57,145 bases of DNA, taken from assembly GCF_001949145.1 (NCBI RefSeq), contig NW_019091677.1, forward strand, positions 102,304-159,448, given 5' to 3'. The notes beneath the pieces are model-generated. The model made no database searches, was not told the origin of the DNA, and was given only the letters and a program-made list of their open reading frames with translations. Below, in pieces: positions 12,401-21,400 of the stretch; position 1 is the stretch's first letter, and each line of letters begins with the position of its first letter. This DNA comes from Acanthaster planci. Taxonomy: Eukaryota; Echinodermata; Asteroidea; Valvatida; Acanthasteridae. The position numbers and the translations under genes are program-made.

Positions 12401-15400
12401 CTTCCCCCCTCCCAGCAAGGCACTTTCAAGTGCGAATCTAACAGATGTGTTGTTTGCCAGAACCATGTCCTGGAACCAGACACATTCTCCGGACACTCCT
12501 CCGATACCACCCACAGAACTAAAGGTACTATCACTTGTAGCTTTTCTAATGTGACATATCTTATCTCTTGCAGGGTGTGCAGTGTTCAGTATGTTGGAGA
12601 AACCAACAACTCTCTCAAGAAGCGTTTCTATGGCCACAGATCTACGGTCAAAACCAAACGACTAGATACCCTGATAGCCACCACTTCAACCTTCCTAACC
12701 AGGGCACAGAATCGCTTGGGCACCTTAAAGATACTGTTCACTTCAACAGGGAGAAGCTTTGGATCAAACACCTCTGCATCATACAACCCCTGGCCTGAAC
12801 ATCCAAGAGGAAAACTATAACTAACACTCTTTTCTTTCCCTCTCTTTTGTCTGCAGTTTCCCCCCCCCCTTGGATCCAGTTCGTTCCATTGTATTTTTCT
12901 TTGATCTCTTCCCACACACCCCTTTGTTACTCAACCATGCCTTTCATGCAGTCCCCTTCACCCCTTGCCCTTTATCCAGCCTGTAGCTTTCTTGACCTTT
13001 CCTTTTGTCCTGCATTTATCCATGCTTGGTGGATTCCCCGTTTGCTTGTTTGTCCAGTCCATTTGTCATTTTGCCTTTGAGAGAGATTCTGCTAGTATCA
13101 AAATGTCAGGCCCTCCATATATTGTGACTTAAGAATTATACTACATTGAAATTGCACTATATTGAAATTGTACTACATTGAAATGTCTGGAACATCACAC
13201 TTGAAATATCCCATATTCTGGATAAGCCTTGAAGCTATGCATGGTGGAAGTACTAAATTAGGTTAGGCTTGCGGTTGCACCATGTACAAGAAAAATATAT
13301 CTTTTATGAGTGTGTGGTTCTGAAAAGAACTGATGGTAAACACTCTAGTCACCCTCCTGAAGATGAACAGAGCATACTGTTCGGAATGTCGAGTGTTCAC
13401 CATCGATTCTTCTTGAAACCACTCACTCATGAAAGAGATTCTTGATGGTACATGGTGCAACTGCAAGCCTAACCTAATTTATCCCATCTGTTTTGGACTA
13501 CTTGTGAGTTCTACAAACAACAATTTCAAACTTTTTTGGAGAAGTGGCATTACCATTCATTACAGCCATCAGATATCGTTGATCCCGTTTCATATTCCAC
13601 TCCATTACTAATGCACGGACAGTCTTCTTCCTTCACACACTGACCATCACTGTTTTGAAAGCGGTCGGAAGGGCAACGACAACCCTCAATACAGCCAACA
13701 GAATGATCTTCTTCACAGTCGCTTGCTGCTGAGCCGCACGTCTGGGTGCAGGTAGTTCCACAGTTCTGATAGACAGTCCCTGATGGACAGGTCCAAGCTG
13801 AATACAATGAATAGGGGGTAAGACAAGGCAGAAAAGAACATTTAAGATCAATTGTATAACAGTTTGCTGAACTGTAAACTGGAGTAAACTCCACTACATT
13901 AAATCTTGCAGGATCAGATTAAATTATGACAAGAATCAATTATTTTGAGATATTCTATTTAGATCACTGATATAACATCAACTTTGGTAAAAAAAAAGGA
14001 CACATTTCAGGTTCAAATTATTACTACTTTCTAGAAGAGACAAACTGGCCAAAGATCAGGATTTTCTTCAAATTCCTTTTTTTTTTCAAAATCAACTAAG
14101 TTATGCGATGCCTACAACTTGCTGTAATCACTTTTTACCAAATCTTCTGAAATCAGCCGAATCAATGATGACCTCCTTGGGGCAAAATTCAACTATACTA
14201 CATTTTTCGTTTTCTCAGAGCGACAAATTGTGTTCCACAGACACAGCATCAGCTATGAAAGGGAAAGACTGGGAAAAATAGCATTTGAAAAACGCCCAAT
14301 TTCAAATACAATTTTCTTGAAACCTAGTTTTTCACACTCCAGTTTTACACTCCTCATGAAAACGGTGACGAAATATAATACTTTTGTAGAACCCCTGTAA
14401 CTGGTCAAAGTCTGGAGGCCTCTGAACTGTAGTGCCACGTTTCTACAGTCTGCAATCAATTCTGTCAGTCTAATGTGTCACTCTTTGGTTACAATGAACA
14501 AAACAATAAGAGATCAAAAGTCTGTCCTTACGACACAGATCATTGTTTCTCCAGTCTAACTTGACACCGTATCGTGCACATTCTGCAGCATACGCTGTCA
14601 GGCTGTTGCACGCACACTCATCTTGGCCATTCTGACAATTGCACACATCCCTCTGGCAGGCTTCAATGTAAGGATTGACATTAATAATCTGCATCAAAAA
14701 CAAAACCATTACATAGAGCATTATTAACTCAATGGGCATGGGGCAAAGATTCCATACTTACAGAGGTCTGAATATATGGACGAACTCTTTCAAATGACGT
14801 ACTTACAGTATAGTCTATTTCTCCATTGTTACAGCACTCAAAAATTGATCACCAATGAAGCCCTATGTGCTAAGTAACTATTTGGTATTATATTAGTGTC
14901 TTACCGAATGACAACTCGCGAAGGATGGTTCATCCTCTAGTGCCTTGCAGGTTGCTTTTACAAAATTGGAAAGGTCAATGAAGCCCTTGTACTGGTGAAC
15001 TAGATGAGGTGGAATAAAAATCTCTGTGCACAAGACACTTGGCCTTGGGATGTCTTCACAATCACCATCTGAAAAAAAAGGTTCAGTTTGTTTCTCCATA
15101 AGATCTTTTGGGGGTGTTGGTTGCAAGGCTGCAATGCAAGAGAAGTGTTGGAAATTACAGCAGAAGTAGCTGCAACACCAAGAACAAACAGAGAGCAAGA
15201 CAAACAACAATACGACGACAATGCTAACCAGTAACCACACTACAACAGCAACAACTGCAGCAAAAGTCACAAACATTTCAAGAAGCACATTTTTGTACCT
15301 TCTTTCCAAGAGAGACCAAAGTCATAGGCATTGTCGTATGTTCCAAACGGTCCCTTGAAGTCATCAGATGGATCGTCATTGTAAACTCCACACAAGCCAC

Positions 15401-18400
15401 AGGTTTGCTGTCTCAGGTTATCTGAGGTGATGTAGACGGTAACACTCTCATCACCATCATACAGCAGCTTGTAACCAAGCCCACTGGTGACCATGATACT
15501 ATCGCCAACCTTCTCTATTACCAGGCCATCGAGTGAGGTCGGGAGATCAAGACTGGACAACTCATGCCCCACCACCAGCCCAGGCCTCAGGTAGATTGGC
15601 GATGCAGCATCACCGTTATGAATCTCTACAGTTCGGTTGCATGAGACACCGGTACCTGGTGTGAAACACTCCATGTCATTCTTAATGGAGATACGGAAGG
15701 TGAAAGATGAACAGTCCAGGACCAGCGTGTATTGGCAGGCACCGTGGAAATTAAAGGTCTTCCCATCAAATGTTCGGAAGTGTGACTGAGACCAGGCAGT
15801 GCAGTGAGGTGCAACGCTTGGGCCTTGCTGGCCTGATGCTGATGAAGAAGAAGATGACAGATCAAAATTAATGATTATGCTACGTAAAAAGTCCTCATCC
15901 AATTTTTTCAGAGGGAGGAGGTAGCACTTTTGGGGGATTTTTTTCCAAGGTGACGGATTTTCTTGATGCCTTTTCTGATACTTCTACCATCTACAGGAGC
16001 TTCCATTCTGGCTAACAGCATCTTGAACTTGCATTTATTGCCACAAATTTTGTTTATAAAAATAAGAAGTCGACATACTTTGGAAAATTAGCCAACAAAG
16101 AAGGAAAAAACGTAGCTGGGAAAAAAGATTGACGAGACACTAGTTTAAGCTTTTCTTTGACCCTGCCATAAAGAGGTACGTGGCCGAAAAATAGCTTGTT
16201 TAAAAAAATTATGGTTTCCAACCCAACGACAACTCATTCACACAAACCAGTAATTGGCGAGTCATAAGGCCAATTGCAGTAAGAATGTTTATGAAGCAGG
16301 TACATTTTTTTTTAAATATGGTCTCACGAATATTGTACAATCAAGCAAAATAGTAATTTTGTTTATGAATGCACAAGGAATACCACTTTGACTTTACTAC
16401 AATGATATTCTCATACACATTTATTAATCAATATAAAACCTGCTTTGGGGGTGGGGTGTATGTGGGGCATCAAGGATGCACTTCTGCAACAAAAGGTAAG
16501 CACAAGGATTTTGCAGTATTTACTCTGGCTATCAACCTAAACATAGACCAACTGAAGCTGAAGACACTTAAGAGAAATAATCTTATTCAACCACATAATT
16601 TTGTAGACCATTAGTAATTTACCATTACGAAAATATAAAGGGGTTTTGAATTTTTTTTAACTGATAAGATAAAGTTGATTGTTGAAACAAATTCTTGGGG
16701 TTCATAATGCGTGCGATGATGGTTCAAAACGATCTTTGCAGTTGACCATTTTTCTGAAATTGCTAAAGCTTAAGCCGTAATCTATACAATTGCCAGAATT
16801 TATTCAAGTCGCCTGCCGTGCACACGGCTTATCATGCAGTCTCAGCGTGATACACCCACGCAAGCTCGCCTCACATTACAGTTCGTGGTTTTCTGAGGCG
16901 AGTCTACTTAGCAAGTTACAGCCAATCAAAATGCGTTCAAGGAAGGCGCGACCTTATCGTTTTATAGAACTAGTATGCATTGATAGATCGTTAGAAGCTT
17001 CTGTCGCCGGTTATTGTAAGTAAAATAAAAACATTTTATTATTCGTTAAACGAATTAATATATACACCTCACAGAGTGATCAAATTGGTTCCTGTGGTTT
17101 TTCCAGTTTGAAACCCATTTTTGCTAAGATGATGTTTGCTATTAATTTCAGTAAAGAACTGACCGCAATCAGGCAAGGTTTTATATGTAAACTTTTTTTA
17201 CCCAGCTGTGAGAAAAATTCTCCACTTGACGTTATAAACTATGTTTTTAAGGCCTGTTTTAAAACAGAAACTTTTGAGAAAGCTAAACCTTCAAATCGCT
17301 ATCAAATCGAAATTATTGGTTAAGACGTGATTAGGTATTCAGCACTTCTGTCCTCTTTTATTAGATATTTTTTTGTCCAGGCACGGACATTTTCGTGTTT
17401 GCAGACGACAACACTCATAGTCAAATGAATGCGCTCGAGCTATAATGAGATTAATCCAAAGCAGACATCGCGAAGTAGACAAACCAGGCAACTTTTGTTC
17501 ATAATGTGAAAAGGTCACTGACAATTTCTATGTCACAGCAAACATTACATCAAAATGGTCGGTGGTTAGACACACCTTGTTGCAATGAAATGAGATTAAT
17601 CCAAAGCAGATATCGTGAAGTTGACAAACCAGGCAACGATTGTTAGTAATGTGAAAAGGTCACTGACATTTTCTTTGTATGTCGCGGTAAATGTTAGACA
17701 AACCTTAGCACAGTGGCGCAACACTGGATCAGGCTTTATTCGTCCGATCTGGCCCACAACTGCCGTGAATAAACAAGGCTTTTACATCGAAACGCGGACA
17801 TTCGAAATGTGGAAGTTGTACATTATCGTATTACATTTACATGTATATCACGACGTAATAATTGTGTCACACTAGGATACCCATGGCATAACGTCGATAA
17901 CGCGTTGAAGTGAGCATTTTTCACCTTGAACAAAATAAACTTCAAGAATAAAATTACGGCAGGAAATTTACCTATCAACGTGATATTTTCCAATAGGAAG
18001 CAAACTAAGGGGAAACGTACCATCCTGGATCAATCTACATCTATCCTCCCCATCCAATTCCTTTTTCTTATCCACTAGGTGTACTTGAAGTAGGCCTAAC
18101 CCAGCTATAGATTGATCAATCATTATAATGTATTACCAACACGCTTCGTATGGTGGCATTTTGCTGTCAAGGCTGTTATTTTTTATAGCACGGGCTGTAA
18201 GATGGGGTATCTTATAAACAACTTAATTGAGTGTAGGCTTCACGATTCAAATAGCAATGAGATATAAGGTGACTTAAAACTGAAACTCCAATTCATTCAT
18301 GTCAAAGTGCAAGTAGGGAAATGAAGAACTGCCTATATCAGTCGTAGATCTGTTACGATGATTTTCCTTTCGTAATACACAATATATCAGTGTTCGTTTT

Positions 18401-21400
18401 ACCCTCTCTATGATGATCATATTGTTTTAGTTGCTAGTATTGTAACCTTGGTAACTTACTGAGGCTTCTGTAGCTGATCGGCAGAGTATTCCTTCTATAA
18501 CGGGGATGCGCGCCATCTTTGTATGAAGCTAATTGCGCACTCTTTTTCACCACGGGTTGAATGACATTTCTCTTTACGTCATACGCTGTCGAAATAAGAA
18601 TACAGAAAAAAGTGGTTACGGTAAAATTAACAGAAACTGAAATCCTAATCGACCAAAAGTCTGCAAATACGACACATCAAAATTTACATCACCCACATTG
18701 GTCATACCAAAACTTCAAGCTGACCTGTCTGATAATAAAAATGTATATGCATTTCAAATCAAATCAGGGAACGTAATGATCAACGTAAAAAGGTTTCATA
18801 GAAAGGTGCAGGGGAATGATCACCAAAGTGTTAATGTTATTGTCAGGAACGCTTCTGTGATATCTCCTGAAATAAGGATGATAGAACATATATGAAACAG
18901 ATACATCTCAGATTTATTTAAAAAGTACATTTTATCATATTTTATTTGATTTTAAATAAAAACAAAACAAAACAAATATAGTCGAATGTAAATACACGAT
19001 GAACGTATTCACGAGGTTTATTTAACATAAGTTTTTAAGCGTTTTTTTTTCAACTTAATGCAACGTATTCAAATTGTGTCCTGCTGCTGGTAACATTAAT
19101 TGAGTTTATTTTTCTTTTTATGGGATCAGTGCATTCAACTGTTGCAATCAGCATGGCATCAGTACGGACGTTGATAAAGTACAGTAACTGAGATATAGGT
19201 GGGGGACATGGTGTCTATTGACGTCAGCAGTGACCGGAAACACGTCAGTCTTAATCTTTCTAAAGGTAGGATGCCGGTAGATAACTTTATAGTAAGTGTA
19301 ATTCTGTAACCTTAACATGCCTATCTTCTTTGGTTGTCAAGCAGGTACCCGATTTTACGTAATGCAAGAAGCATTCACCGGAGATAAGACGGTTGGGTTG
19401 TAAAATATTGCATTGTTATCAGCGTCTGATACTCTGAACTCTTCCAACAAAATTCCAGTGACATGGAAACTTTCTAGGCATACTTTTGATACTTTGATAG
19501 GAGTAGTCTAAAGGCTTAATCTAATTCACCTTTTTCGAGAAGAAGGCTTTCCTTCAACTCAATAACAGTCTGTTTCTTTTGTTAAAGTTTCAAATTCCTT
19601 TAAAACATCAAATGTGAATGCAATGAGGTGAGGCCACGAAGGAATTATCTGGCAACGACTAACAAAGCGTGCCCCTTTAACTCCCTGAGGTGGTCACTGG
19701 CTACAGCAGCTGCAGCTATCTCCCATAGACGTGTGCATTATTGCAAGCCGTAGCCAAGTAAATCAGGCAAGGCTTCTTGGATTTGTAGTTGAAGCAATAA
19801 CCTAAACGATCCCCGCAAAATTCATCAAGCAAGAATAATTCGGGTAACTCTGATAAAGTTACCTTTTAAATTCAAAATTTATTGCAGGGCTATATTTTTT
19901 CGAATGAAATAAACGTTTTAATGATCGCTTAATCCGCATAGTGTTTAAGATTTTAACGGATTGATCAACAATTTCACATTTAATACATATATGTACCCCA
20001 ATACATGTAAGACGGCATTGAAACCTCCGGGCATAAATTCCAGTCTTTCGGTGAATCAAAATCGTTTGGGATTTACAAACAGAACGTGAACGGAGGAAAT
20101 ACTTGAAACATTACAAATTATATAGAATGACCGTCACACTAATGCCGTTAATTCATGCAACAAGTACAGATGTCCACCATGATAACCACAGATAAAAGTA
20201 TACTCAATTTGCTGGTGTTACCCAGCTAATCCGCAATCCAGAATCTCGACGGCACATCTTCATTATAAACCTGGATTACACTGAATTTATCTAAAATCAA
20301 TACTGTGGCTTTCTCGGTGAGAAGCTATTTTTTGGCGTCAGACATTAATCGAATAGAGTCAGTCCTGTGGTTTTTGCGAATCCTGACAGCACACAAAGGA
20401 ATAGAAAATCGGATTGCAAAATGAATACCTCAATATTTGAAATAAAATAGCAATAAATTGTTCTGATTTTCGGAGGGAGGCTCTACAACTTCCAAAGACT
20501 TCAGCTAATCATTATTTGTAACTAAAACAGTTGAGATGATAAATAAAGCAGCGACAAAAAAGCCTAATTTGCCTACAGATTTACTTTGGAAAAGCATCAG
20601 GCGTCAAATTACTTTTGTTCCCTATCAATTATAGTTTAACTCCTTGCGTGTGAGCATTCTTCCACGTGCAAAAGTTGAATACTAAACCATGCCTTTGTTT
20701 ACTTGGGTAAGTTTAAATATAGTTTACACAAAGAAAAAAAACAAAACAAAACAAAACGGGAATCGAGGCTTTAGATTTTAGACTTGTTTGCTTAAGCCTT
20801 CAATATATAGCAACTCCTTGTAAAGCATCTCAGTGAAGAGGTGTACCAACTGCAAACTAACACAAAGTACACAAACGTTTGGTATGACGTCACAAACTAT
20901 ATGATTAGCCTTTTTCGGTCACCAAGCGAAGCAATTATTGACATTTAGCACAATACGTCAGAAACAAACAGGGACGTGTTCTTTGCTTTGTTCGAAGACT
21001 TTACATGACGAGATATCCACTGCTGCCTGTTCACAGGATGGGTGCTTAATTGGTGCAAGTGTGGTTTCGTCATCCTGGTTTTTGAGTAATGAACACTGAA
21101 CTACGTCCTTCCAAATTCCTTTTACGGTGATGAAATGAAAACGGAAATCTCAACAATTAATAGTGGGAAAAGAAAGCACACAAACACACACAAAAACAAA
21201 CCACCTCACTAGAACAAAACTAAAGCAAACAAACACAAAACAAAACACCTCAACAGAACAAAACTAAAGCAAACAAACACAAAACAAAACACCTCAAAAG
21301 AACAAAACTAAAGCACACAAAAAACGAAACAAAACACTAAACCACACAAACAAGTTTAAAACCCTCTCAACCTGTCAACCACTGACAAATTAGTCCATTG

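Noticed and set aside
15000-15309. Possible membrane segment upstream of exon 4 ([18 protein letters not shown])
   Set aside because: It lies in the intron before a strong T-run acceptor at 15068; including it would break the D1 domain.
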